Source: Lachnospiraceae bacterium (GTDB taxonomy: Bacteria; Bacillota; Clostridia; Lachnospirales; Lachnospiraceae). From it: a DNA stretch of 10,157 nt. Of this stretch, positions 1-6,655 are shown piece by piece. Where the stretch lies: positions 1 to 10,157 of the forward strand of contig JAFUUM010000006.1 of assembly GCA_017477805.1 (NCBI GenBank), read 5' to 3'. The translations under genes were made by a program, and so were the position numbers. The number at the start of each line of letters is the position of its first letter. Position 1 is the first letter of the stretch. The notes beneath the pieces were generated by a model that was given only the letters and a program-made list of their open reading frames with translations, was not told the origin of the DNA and made no database searches.

Positions 1-1023
1 CCGAATGTTCTTCACGCTGTCGGCGATGATATCCAGGCTGTCCTCGATGTCATCCACGCTGTGGAAGGCGGATGCGGTGCCGGCGGTGGTGATGATGGAC
101 TTTTCCAGTTCCGCGATCTGGTTCTGCAGGGCATAGGAATGGAGATGGACCTTTTTGTCCATGCCGAAACTGCAACCGCAGGATCCGCCGTAGATCACCT
201 TGGCAAAGACCGAGGTGTTGACGGGAGTACGGCCCTTGATGAGCTGATACAGGTTCTCCACCGCCAGCTGCCCCAGGTCGTAAACCGGGTAGGAAATGGT
301 GGTGAGGGGCGGGATCATGTTCTGGCCTGCCAGGGAATGGTCGCAGCCGGAGACACCGAAGTCCTCGGGGATCTTGAAGCCTGCGTTCTCTGCGGTGATC
401 ACCAGCCGGTAGGCCAGGCGGTCGTTATAACAGAGGATGGCATCGGGCTTTTTCTCCGGATCCTTTGTAAAGAAGGAGAGGGCTGCTGTGTACTCTTCCG
501 GGGTCTCGTCACAGTCGTAGAAATCCAGGGCCTCATCAAAGGCAAGGCCGTTTCGCTCCATGGTGTCTCCGATAATCCGGAGCCGAAGGTCGGAAATGCT
601 CTTCTCATTTTTGCATCCCAGATAGCAGATCCGCTTCGCACCGTGCATGCCGATAAAGTGCTCGGTGAGGACGGAGAACATGGTGTTATTGTCCATGGTC
701 ACATCCGGAAAGGCGGGATCGGTATCATTGACCTCGATCACGGGAATACCGCTGTTTTTCAGGGCTTCGCACACGCTGCTCCGAAAGACCGGAGAAGAAT
801 AGGTGCCGGAGGCGTAGATGATGCCGGAAAGGCCGGAGTAGACGGGAAGGCGGAGGATGCATTTCTCCGTTTCCGTAAGGTGTCCTAAGTCCTCGCCGTC
901 ATTGGAGGTGTAAACTTCCGTCTGGTAGCCGTATTCCAGGGCCTTATCCACGATGCCCTGGCTCAGGTTCCGCTGGTATTCGCCGTATATATGGGAAATA
1001 AATAAAGCAATCTTTTTGCTCAT
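1..1023 (-). CDS. LacI/PBP1-like sugar sensor protein without DNA-binding head (3' part beyond left edge)
   Basis: The minus strand is open for 341 codons from an ATG at 1021-1023 to the window edge, with GGAG (1029-1032) five bases upstream of the start. The product begins MSKKIALFISHIYGEY, which is already the first strand of a type 1 periplasmic-binding fold, so the usual N-terminal LacI helix-turn-helix is absent. Typical LacI-type ligand-domain features follow: KPDAILCYNDRLAYRL near the hinge, then IPEDFGVSGCDHS and PPLTTISYPVYDLGQLAVENL. The domain ends near residue 280 in GGSCGC (Cys282 and Cys284). After that comes a helical, probably coiled-coil stretch (about 290-341) that continues out of the window. 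In Clostridia, sensor domains of this kind with a terminal SCGC are often joined to GGDEF or other signalling output domains; here the output cannot be seen. There is no signal peptide, so the protein is probably cytoplasmic. Its position divergent from a beta-glucosidase gene suggests sugar sensing (inference). Confidence 0.85.
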   Translation of the reverse strand, partial: MSKKIALFISHIYGEYQRNLSQGIVDKALEYGYQTEVYTSNDGEDLGHLTETEKCILRLPVYSGLSGIIYASGTYSSPVFRSSVCEALKNSGIPVIEVNDTDPAFPDVTMDNNTMFSVLTEHFIGMHGAKRICYLGCKNEKSISDLRLRIIGDTMERNGLAFDEALDFYDCDETPEEYTAALSFFTKDPEKKPDAILCYNDRLAYRLVITAENAGFKIPEDFGVSGCDHSLAGQNMIPPLTTISYPVYDLGQLAVENLYQLIKGRTPVNTSVFAKVIYGGSCGCSFGMDKKVHLHSYALQNQIAELEKSIITTAGTASAFHSVDDIEDSLDIIADSVKNIR

Positions 1024-1070
1024 GAAAACTCCAAAAAAATGACACGAAAAACAAAAAATGCGACATACTT

Positions 1071-1100
1071 ATTTTACCATAAAACCGATAAACTGATACT
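1071..1100. promoter_or_regulatory. Possible overlapping divergent promoters between sensor gene and GH3 gene
   Basis: The 117-base gap between the two divergent starts is AT-rich. On the plus strand TTTACC (1073-1078) and GATACT (1095-1100) are 16 bases apart and make a weak sigma-A-type pair for the GH3 gene. On the minus strand TAAAAT (1071-1076) could be a -10 box for the sensor gene, with only a poor -35 (GTATCA, 1094-1099). The same stretch holds a dyad, TTTTA-CCA-TAAAA (1072-1084). All matches are partial. Confidence 0.3.
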
Positions 1101-1140
1101 GAAGAAAATACCATAAACAGGCGTTTATAAGGAGATCAGC

Positions 1141-2100
1141 ATGAAAAAATGGGCCAGAGCAAATTACCAGCCGGGGCTGCCTCTCTATGGAGGACAGAGA
1201 GTCACGGCAAGTGCGGCACACATCGGGCTTTCCAAGCAGGCAGCACTGGAGGGCATGGTGCTTTTGAAAAATGAAGGAAAGATCCTGCCCCTGAAAACCG
1301 GCCAGAAGGCGGTACTTTTGGGAAAAGGCAGTTTTGATTACGTAAAGGGCGGCGGCGGAAGCGGCGATGTTTACACCAAATACGTCAGATCCGTATACGA
1401 CGGCCTTTCGGAATGCGGCGTGGAACTGTATGCTCCTGTCTGCGACTTTTACCGGGATTACGTGAAGGCACGATATGATGAGGGCATGGCTCCCGGGATG
1501 ATGCCGGAAGCGGAGATCAGCGAGACTCTTCTGGAGGAGGCAGCGGCTTATTCCGATACCGCCATCCTGTGCTTCAGCCGGTTCTCCGGTGAGGGCTGGG
1601 ACCGGTCGGATGTGGAATACGAGGCAGAGCCCAATCCCTGGGGGAATGAGGTGAGCATGCCCAAGACCGCAGGAAAGATCTTCCCCAAGGGGGATTTTTA
1701 CCTGACGGAGACGGAAGAAAAGCTGGTGGAGACCGTATGCGAGCGCTTTTCCAAGGTGATCGCAGTCCTGAACATCGGCGGTGTTGTCGACACCAAGTGG
1801 ATCCGGGATAACAGCGCCATCGGTGCGGCTCTGATCTGCTGGCAGGGCGGTATGGAAGGCGGCACGGCGGCAGCAGCGATCCTCACGGGACGGGAAAACC
1901 CCTGCGGAAAACTGCCCGACACCTTTGCCGGGGAGATTGGAGATTACCCGTCTACGGAGAACTTCCACGAATCCCCTCACTACGTGGATTATACGGAAGA
2001 TATCTTCGTGGGCTACCGGTATTTCGAGACCTTTGAGTCCGCGAAGCCGAAGGTGGTCTATCCCTTCGGGTACGGGCTTTCCTATACCACTTTTAAATAG
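1141..2100 (+). CDS. GH3 beta-glucosidase, first half (C-terminal-type sandwich domain)
   Basis: This 319-residue open frame starts at an ATG with an excellent ribosome binding site (AAGGAG, 1129-1134, six bases upstream). The protein carries the GH3 alpha/beta sandwich domain: SKQAALEGMVLLKNEGKILPL near residues 31-51 is the usual entry of this domain, and PFGYGLSYTTF just before the stop is its usual end. SGEGWDRSD (149-157) resembles the segment that holds the general acid/base glutamate in permuted GH3 enzymes, making Glu151 the candidate. If translation ends at the TAG, the product is a complete sandwich domain without its catalytic barrel and would be inactive alone. It could work only if it paired with the separately made second half, for which there is no direct evidence. 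Confidence 0.7.
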   Translation: MKKWARANYQPGLPLYGGQRVTASAAHIGLSKQAALEGMVLLKNEGKILPLKTGQKAVLLGKGSFDYVKGGGGSGDVYTKYVRSVYDGLSECGVELYAPVCDFYRDYVKARYDEGMAPGMMPEAEISETLLEEAAAYSDTAILCFSRFSGEGWDRSDVEYEAEPNPWGNEVSMPKTAGKIFPKGDFYLTETEEKLVETVCERFSKVIAVLNIGGVVDTKWIRDNSAIGAALICWQGGMEGGTAAAAILTGRENPCGKLPDTFAGEIGDYPSTENFHESPHYVDYTEDIFVGYRYFETFESAKPKVVYPFGYGLSYTTFK

Positions 2101-2115
2101 GAATGTGTCATCGCC

Positions 2116-3552
2116 GTGGAAGAAGAGAAGGGCTTCCGGTTTGGCATTTCCGTGGAGAATACGGGAACCGCAGCGGGAAAGGAAGTCGCAGCCATCTATG
2201 CTTCCGCGCCCCAGGGCAGCCTTGGGAAGCCGGCGAAGATCCTTGCGGCCTTTGAAAAGACGCCCCTGCTTGCTCCGGGGGAGAGTAAGACATTGGAACT
2301 CTACGTGGAGAAGCAGATGCTTGCTTCCTTTGACGATCTTGGAAAGGTGGCGGATGCAAGCTTTGTCTTGGAAGCGGGAACCTACCGGTTCTTCCTGGGA
2401 GGCGATGTGGAAAATGCCCGGGAACTGGACTTTACCTACGTTCTTTCGGAAACAAAAGTGGCAGAGAAACTGTCCCATCAATTGACACCCGTATCCTTAA
2501 AGAAGCGTCTGAAAGCGGATGGAACCTATGAGGAACTGCCTCTTGGGCCGGAAAAGGATATCAACGAATGTATCTTTGAGAAGCTTACACCCGGCTCCGG
2601 AGAGGCCATGGTGCCTGCGGTGAGAGGCAGAGCTTCCTATATGTTGATGCACCCCTATCGGGAGGGGGTAAAACCTCTGATGGAAGTCCATGAAGGCAAG
2701 TTGACCGTTGACGAATTTCTTGCACAAATGACGGATGAGGACCTCATTGAGCTGCTGGGAGGACAGCCCAATGTCGGGGTCTCCAATACCTGGGGTATGG
2801 GAAATGCGCCGGAATACGGCGTTCCCAATGTCACCACCGCCGACGGCCCTGCGGGCGTACGTCTCGGGCAGGAATGCGGAATCCCCACCACCGCCTGGCC
2901 CTGCGCCACAACCCTGGCGGCGACCTGGAATAAGGAACTGGTTTATGAGGTGGGACGTGCCGGAGGTGAGGAACTGAAAGAGAATAACCTCCAGATCTGG
3001 CTGACCCCTGCGGTAAACATCCACAGAAGCCCTTTGTGCGGTCGAAACTTCGAGTATTATTCCGAGGATCCGCTTCTTGCGGGTAAGATGGGGGCGGCGC
3101 TTGTCAAAGGTATCCAGTCCCTGAAGGTCGCAGCCTGCCCCAAGCATTTTGCGGCTAATAATAAGGAAACAAACCGGAAGCACAGTGACTCCAGAGTATC
3201 GGAGAGAGCTCTTCGGGAGATCTACTTAAAGCCCTTTGAGATCATCGTCAAGGAGGCAGATCCCTGGATCATCATGTCTGCTTACAATGCCATCAATGGC
3301 CAGAGAGCGTCGGAATCCAGAGAGCTTCTTACCGGAATCCTCAGAGAGGAATGGGGATATCAGGGCGCCGTGACATCCGACTGGTGGAACCGGGCAGAGC
3401 ATTATAAGGAGATCCTTGCGGGAAATGATGTGAAGATGGCCATGGGGTATCCTGAGCGTGTGAAGGCTGCCATGGAGAAAGGGGCTGTAACGAGAGAAGA
3501 CCTCTTATCCTGCGCCCGCCATGTGGTGGAGATGATCCTGAAGTTGGATTGA
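2116..3552 (+). CDS. GH3 beta-glucosidase, second half (FnIII-like domain plus catalytic TIM barrel)
   Basis: This is the in-frame continuation after the TAG. The first possible start codon is GTG at 2116, preceded only by AGGA at 2099-2102, 13 bases away, so independent initiation would be weak; the next in-frame ATG is at 2317. The first hundred or so residues form an FnIII-like domain (ISVENTGTAAGKEVAAIY). The barrel follows with DGPAGVR (Asp568 in whole-locus numbering, substrate binding), GRNFEYYSEDP, the KHFAANN motif (668-674), and AVTSDWW, whose Asp747 is the expected catalytic nucleophile. No further stops or frame breaks are seen over 478 codons, and all barrel motifs of an active enzyme are kept. 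Whether it is translated depends on readthrough, restart, or the TAG being a sequence error. Confidence 0.7.
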   Translation: MEEEKGFRFGISVENTGTAAGKEVAAIYASAPQGSLGKPAKILAAFEKTPLLAPGESKTLELYVEKQMLASFDDLGKVADASFVLEAGTYRFFLGGDVENARELDFTYVLSETKVAEKLSHQLTPVSLKKRLKADGTYEELPLGPEKDINECIFEKLTPGSGEAMVPAVRGRASYMLMHPYREGVKPLMEVHEGKLTVDEFLAQMTDEDLIELLGGQPNVGVSNTWGMGNAPEYGVPNVTTADGPAGVRLGQECGIPTTAWPCATTLAATWNKELVYEVGRAGGEELKENNLQIWLTPAVNIHRSPLCGRNFEYYSEDPLLAGKMGAALVKGIQSLKVAACPKHFAANNKETNRKHSDSRVSERALREIYLKPFEIIVKEADPWIIMSAYNAINGQRASESRELLTGILREEWGYQGAVTSDWWNRAEHYKEILAGNDVKMAMGYPERVKAAMEKGAVTREDLLSCARHVVEMILKLD

Positions 3553-3565
3553 TATGATGAAAAGA

Positions 3566-3607
3566 TATATCGTGTATGCCTTGCATTTTAAGGGCATACA
3601 CGATATA
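3566..3607. repeat. Perfect 15-bp inverted repeat between GH3 gene and ABC operon
   Basis: TATATCGTGTATGCC (3566-3580) and GGCATACACGATATA (3593-3607) are exact reverse complements separated by 12 bases. As RNA this is a 15-bp stem that can be extended inward by a G-U and a U-A pair. It starts 14 bases after the GH3 stop and may terminate that transcript, but it is AT-rich and the plus-strand tail is not a clean T run. It overlaps a promoter-like sequence, so it could instead be an operator. Confidence 0.7.
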
Positions 3608-3609
3608 CT
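3581..3609 (+). promoter_or_regulatory. Candidate sigma-A promoter for the ABC transporter operon
   Basis: TTGCAT (3581-3586) and TATACT (3604-3609) lie 17 bases apart. The -10 box matches the consensus at five of six positions and the -35 box at three. The -35 falls in the loop of the inverted repeat and the -10 in its right arm. Transcription would begin near 3616, giving an untranslated leader of about 75 bases. The leader has no T-box motif. Confidence 0.4.
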
Positions 3610-3673
3610 TGTATACATCTTTACTTCTACAGTTTAAAGGAGTAAAGTAAAACGGTTAGTAATCGTAAAGTTT

Positions 3674-3680
3674 GAGGAGG
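3674..3680 (+). promoter_or_regulatory. Ribosome binding site that fixes the start of the substrate-binding lipoprotein
   Basis: GAGGAGG lies nine bases before ATG at 3690. A longer in-frame reading from TTG at 3672 would overlap this site and put extra residues ahead of the signal peptide, so the ATG at 3690 is preferred. Confidence 0.8.
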
Positions 3681-3689
3681 ATGTTTATT

Positions 3690-4703
3690 ATGAAGAAACG
3701 ACTTTTATCCATTCTGATGGCCGGCGTTCTCGCTATGGCAGCAGTGGCATGCGGTGAGCCCGCAGCAACCGGCAACAGTGGCAGCGCTGCAACGGAGTCC
3801 AAGGCTGACAATGCGGCTTCCGGCAAGACCTATCATGTCGGTGTCTGCCAGCTGGTACAGCACGATGCTCTGGATGCTGCAACCCAGGGTTTTGTTGATG
3901 CACTGAAGGCTGCTTACGGCGATTCCGTTGAGGTTGAGGTTCAGAACGCTCAGGGCGATTCCGCTACCTGCTCCACTATCGTGAACGGTTTTGTGGCAAA
4001 TAATTATGATCTGATCATGGCAAACGCTACCCCTGCTCTGCAGGCTGCTGTTTCCGCAACAACGACTATTCCCATCGTTGGAACTTCTGTTACCGACTAT
4101 GCAACCGCTCTTGCCATCAATGACTGGAACGGCACCACCGGCATCAACGTCACCGGTACTTCCGATCTTGCTCCCCTGGATCAGCAGGAAGACATGATCC
4201 TGGAGCTGGTACCCGATGCAAAGAAGGTCGCTATCCTGTATTGCTCTGCTGAGGCAAACTCCGCTTATCAGGCAAGCAAGATCAAAGAGTATCTTACCGA
4301 AGACGGCGTAGGCTTTGAAGAATACACCTTCTCCGACTCCAATGACCTTCAGGCAGTCGTTACCGCAGCGGTTTCCGAGTGTGACGCTATGTACATTCCC
4401 ACCGATAACACCGCAGCTTCCAACATGACCCTGATCTCCAACGTTACCGGACCTGCTGGCATGCCTGTGATCTGCGGCGAGGAGAACATGATGAAGGCCG
4501 GCGGTCTTGCAACTCTTTCCATCAACTACTATGACATCGGATATGCAGCAGGCGAGATGGCTGTAGAGATCCTGACAAACGGTAAGAACCCTGCCGAAAT
4601 GGCAATCGGTACTGCAGCAACTTCTACCAAGGAGTACTATCCTCTGTATGCCAACACCATCGGCTTTACAGTTCCCGAAGGTTATAAGGCAGTAGAAGAC
4701 TGA
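3690..4703 (+). CDS. ABC transporter substrate-binding lipoprotein (COG2984 / TrpX-like)
   Basis: The 337-residue product starts MKKRLLSILMAGVL, a basic and hydrophobic lipoprotein signal peptide. The probable lipidated residue is Cys21 (AVAC; the -3 position is Ala rather than the common Leu). A Ser/Ala/Gly-rich linker follows, then the binding domain from about residue 45 (YHVGVCQLVQHDALDAATQGF). Segments such as IVGTSVTDY, VTGTSDLAPLDQQ, KKVAILYCSAEANS and GGLATLSINYYDIGYAAGEMAVEIL are typical of the ABC_sub_bind (PF04392) family. Related operons in streptococci and other Firmicutes are predicted to import tryptophan or aromatic amino acids; the ligand here cannot be read from sequence. 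It is the first gene of a three-gene operon. Codons lean towards GCT, GTT, TCC and AAC more than in neighbouring genes, suggesting high expression, as expected when the binding protein outnumbers the membrane parts. Confidence 0.9.
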   Translation: MKKRLLSILMAGVLAMAAVACGEPAATGNSGSAATESKADNAASGKTYHVGVCQLVQHDALDAATQGFVDALKAAYGDSVEVEVQNAQGDSATCSTIVNGFVANNYDLIMANATPALQAAVSATTTIPIVGTSVTDYATALAINDWNGTTGINVTGTSDLAPLDQQEDMILELVPDAKKVAILYCSAEANSAYQASKIKEYLTEDGVGFEEYTFSDSNDLQAVVTAAVSECDAMYIPTDNTAASNMTLISNVTGPAGMPVICGEENMMKAGGLATLSINYYDIGYAAGEMAVEILTNGKNPAEMAIGTAATSTKEYYPLYANTIGFTVPEGYKAVED

Positions 4704-4743
4704 TCGATTTGGTTTACATAATTAATTTCTCGAGGTCGTACTT

Positions 4744-5736
4744 ATGCTTATGTACTTGGCATCCCTCAATCCTATAGCGCTTTTCAGATCCTGTCCCGGC
4801 GGTATTGCCCAGGGACTGATCTGGGGCATCATGGCACTGGGGGTTTTTATCACATTTCGTATGCTGAACTTTGCGGATCTGACGGTGGACGGTTCCTTCG
4901 CCACCGGCGGCGCCGTATGTATCATGCTCCTGCTTCAGGGCTGGAATCCGGAGATCGCGCTGTTCTTCTCTTTCCTTGCGGGCGTTGCCTGCGGACTGGT
5001 AACGGGGATCTTCCATACGGTATTCGGAATACCGGACATCCTGGCGGGGATTTTGACCCAGATCTCACTGTGGTCCATAAACCTGGTGAACATCCTGGGG
5101 AAGGCCAATCAGGCCATTAACGCCGGCACCATGAAGCTTCGGATCACATCCAACTTCATTTACATGCCGAGAACCATCCTGATCCTGTTCATTTGCTGTG
5201 CTGTCATCGTGGTGATCATGTACTGGTACCTCGGTACCGAGCATGGTTCTGCGCTCCGCGCAACGGGTATCAACCCTCAGATGACCAGAGCACAGGGCAT
5301 CAACACCGACGTGATGAAAGTCGTAGGTCTTGCTCTCAGCAACGGTCTTGTTGCTCTTTCCGGCGGTATGTTGTCCCAGTATCAGGGCTTTGCGGACATC
5401 AATATGGGCCGCGGCGCCATCGTGATCGGACTTGCTGCCGTGATCATCGGTGAAGTCATCGGTATGTCCATCTTCGGCAAGAGGATGAACTTTATGCTCC
5501 GCCTGTCCTTCGTTGTGGCCGGAAGCATTATCTACTATCTGGTTTATGTACTGGTACTGTGGCTGAAGTTCCCTGCGGATGAGATGAAGCTCCTCACTGC
5601 CATCGTTGTTGCCATCTTCCTGGCAGTTCCTTATTTAAAGGGAAAGAGTGCAAACTCCTTCGGAGCTCTTGCCAGAAGAAACGCAAAGCTTGCAAAACAA
5701 AAACAAAATGACGGCAAGGAGGAGGGATCATGTTAG
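4744..5736 (+). CDS. ABC transporter permease (COG4120 / TrpY-like)
   Basis: The 330-residue protein is highly hydrophobic, with roughly eight to nine membrane segments by eye. It ends in a basic, probably cytoplasmic tail (about 305-330). The hallmark MLNFADLTVDGSFATGGAV (residues 40-58) is characteristic of this permease family, which belongs to the same superfamily as branched-chain amino acid and ribose transporter permeases. ARAQGIN (about 179-185) and the nearby loop are the likely contact with the ATPase (inference). GAGGT (4732-4736) is seven bases before the ATG; a second in-frame ATG six bases later is possible but less well spaced. The gene follows the binding protein by 40 bases without a visible terminator and overlaps the ATPase by seven bases, so the three are almost certainly one transcript. 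Confidence 0.9.
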   Translation: MLMYLASLNPIALFRSCPGGIAQGLIWGIMALGVFITFRMLNFADLTVDGSFATGGAVCIMLLLQGWNPEIALFFSFLAGVACGLVTGIFHTVFGIPDILAGILTQISLWSINLVNILGKANQAINAGTMKLRITSNFIYMPRTILILFICCAVIVVIMYWYLGTEHGSALRATGINPQMTRAQGINTDVMKVVGLALSNGLVALSGGMLSQYQGFADINMGRGAIVIGLAAVIIGEVIGMSIFGKRMNFMLRLSFVVAGSIIYYLVYVLVLWLKFPADEMKLLTAIVVAIFLAVPYLKGKSANSFGALARRNAKLAKQKQNDGKEEGSC

Positions 5737-6533
5737 AGATCAGAGACATTTCCAAGACCTTCAATGCCGGGACAATCAATGAAAAGAAAGCGCTGGACCA
5801 TGTGAGCCTGACCTTAAATGACGGGGATTTCTGTACCGTCATCGGCGGAAACGGCGCCGGAAAATCCACCATCATGAATGCGGTGGCAGGTGTCTGGCCT
5901 GTGGATGAGGGCAGTATCCTCATCGGCGGTAAGGATGTGACGGGACTTTGCGAGTACAAGCGCGCAAGTTTCCTGGGACGTGTGTTCCAGGATCCCATGA
6001 TCGGAACCGCAGCGGATATGCAGATCGTGGAAAACCTGGCCATGGCAGCCAGAAGAGGTAAGAAAAGAACCTTGCGCTGGGGCGTGACCAAGCAGGAATA
6101 CGATCGTTACCGGGAGTTGTTACGGACTCTGGATCTTGGTCTGGAAGACCGTATGACCGCTAAGGTAGGACTGTTGTCCGGCGGTCAGCGTCAGGCCCTG
6201 ACGTTATTGATGGCAACCATGCAGAGACCGGAACTGCTGCTCCTTGATGAGCATACCGCAGCCCTGGATCCCAGGACCGCAGCCAAGGTGCTGGAAGCTA
6301 CGGACCGCATTGTATCTGAGAACAAACTCACCACCATGATGGTCACCCATAACATGAAGGATGCCATCGTACACGGCAACCGCCTCATCATGATGAGCGA
6401 GGGACGGAAGATCTTTGATGTATCCGGTGAAGAGAAAAAGAACCTGAAAGTAGCGGATCTGCTTCGGAAGTTTGAAGAAGCGGGCGGCGCAAACGAGATC
6501 AGCGACCGTATGGTGCTGGACTCTCAGGAATAA
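5730..6533 (+). CDS. ABC transporter ATP-binding protein (COG1101 / TrpZ-like)
   Basis: The 267-residue protein has every element of an ABC ATPase: Walker A GGNGAGKST (39-47), signature LSGGQ (149-153), Walker B LLLLDE (169-174, with Glu174 as catalytic base), and the switch His207 in MVTHNM. A His replaces the usual Pro after the Walker B Glu (DEHTAALDP), as is common in this family. Its ATG (5730) overlaps the permease stop, and its ribosome binding site AAGGAGG (5716-5722) lies inside the permease gene, so translation is probably coupled. It powers uptake of the ligand delivered by the upstream lipoprotein. Confidence 0.93.
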   Translation: MLEIRDISKTFNAGTINEKKALDHVSLTLNDGDFCTVIGGNGAGKSTIMNAVAGVWPVDEGSILIGGKDVTGLCEYKRASFLGRVFQDPMIGTAADMQIVENLAMAARRGKKRTLRWGVTKQEYDRYRELLRTLDLGLEDRMTAKVGLLSGGQRQALTLLMATMQRPELLLLDEHTAALDPRTAAKVLEATDRIVSENKLTTMMVTHNMKDAIVHGNRLIMMSEGRKIFDVSGEEKKNLKVADLLRKFEEAGGANEISDRMVLDSQE

Positions 6534-6549
6534 AGAAATGAAAAAAATC

Positions 6550-6574
6550 CTGTTCAGGGGCCTTCCCTGAGCAG
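6550..6574. terminator. Bidirectional terminator between ABC operon and HAD gene
   Basis: CTGTTCAGGG (6550-6559) and CCCTGAGCAG (6565-6574) form a 10-bp stem with one G-U pair and a five-base loop. On the minus strand the hairpin is followed by a run of seven T (complement of 6541-6547), a good intrinsic terminator for the HAD gene. On the plus strand the tail is only TATTTC, so termination of the ABC operon is expected to be weaker. The stop codon of the repaired HAD reading frame (6554-6556) lies inside the stem. Confidence 0.8.
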
Positions 6575-6655
6575 TATTTCGTGTAGTCCGTCATGATCGT
6601 TCTCGGCGGGAGTGATATAATCCGCCGCGGCTTTTACGGAGTCCGTGGCATTTGC
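6554..6655 (-). other. Out-of-frame C-terminal tail of the HAD phosphatase gene
   Basis: In the +1-shifted minus-strand frame, this stretch encodes ANATDSVKAAADYI and continues for 33 residues to TGA at 6554-6556. This is the expected C-terminus of Cof-type HAD phosphatases, which usually reads GIAMANA followed by VKAAADY. Restoring one G (one C on the plus strand, TTTGCATGG to TTTGCCATGG at about 6655) joins it to the main frame and gives a protein of about 269 residues, the normal length for the family. Confidence 0.8.

Larger units (their letters stand above)
1141..3552 (+). pseudogene. Domain-permuted GH3 beta-glucosidase, interrupted by an in-frame TAG
   Basis: Read as one frame, this locus has 803 positions before TGA at 3550-3552, with a single internal stop, TAG at 2098-2100 (position 320). 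The two open halves are in the same frame and only this codon separates them. Domain order is GH3 C-terminal-type alpha/beta sandwich (about 30-318), FnIII-like domain (about 322-440), a linker, then the catalytic TIM barrel (about 520-790). This is the reverse of classic GH3 enzymes and matches the arrangement known from Butyrivibrio fibrisolvens and Ruminococcus albus beta-glucosidases. All key motifs are present, so the lesion looks recent, or is a sequencing error. GH3 enzymes of this type release glucose or other monosaccharides from beta-linked oligosaccharides. No signal peptide is visible, implying action on imported sugars in the cytoplasm. TAG serves as the normal stop of the permease and MATE genes here, which argues against amber reassignment. 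Confidence 0.75.

Noticed and set aside
61..888. 275-codon plus-strand open frame
   Set aside because: It is antisense to the LacI-like sensor gene, which has clear family motifs, a start and a ribosome binding site on the other strand; the frame has no recognisable domain.
2098..2100. Amber codon reassigned to an amino acid (pyrrolysine or alternative code)
   Set aside because: TAG is the ordinary stop of the permease (5734-5736) and MATE (8881-8883) genes, and GH3 enzymes have no known pyrrolysine. Mutation or sequence error is simpler.
1069..2481. 470-codon minus-strand open frame opposite GH3
   Set aside because: Long antisense frames are common in GC-rich coding DNA. The plus strand carries unmistakable GH3 motifs across the whole stretch, and the antisense protein resembles nothing.
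3672..3689. TTG start giving a six-residue extension of the binding lipoprotein
   Set aside because: It overlaps the GAGGAGG ribosome binding site and precedes a standard signal peptide start at ATG 3690.
5594..6091. 165-codon minus-strand frame across the permease/ATPase junction
   Set aside because: It is antisense to two well-supported overlapping ABC genes and shows no domain.
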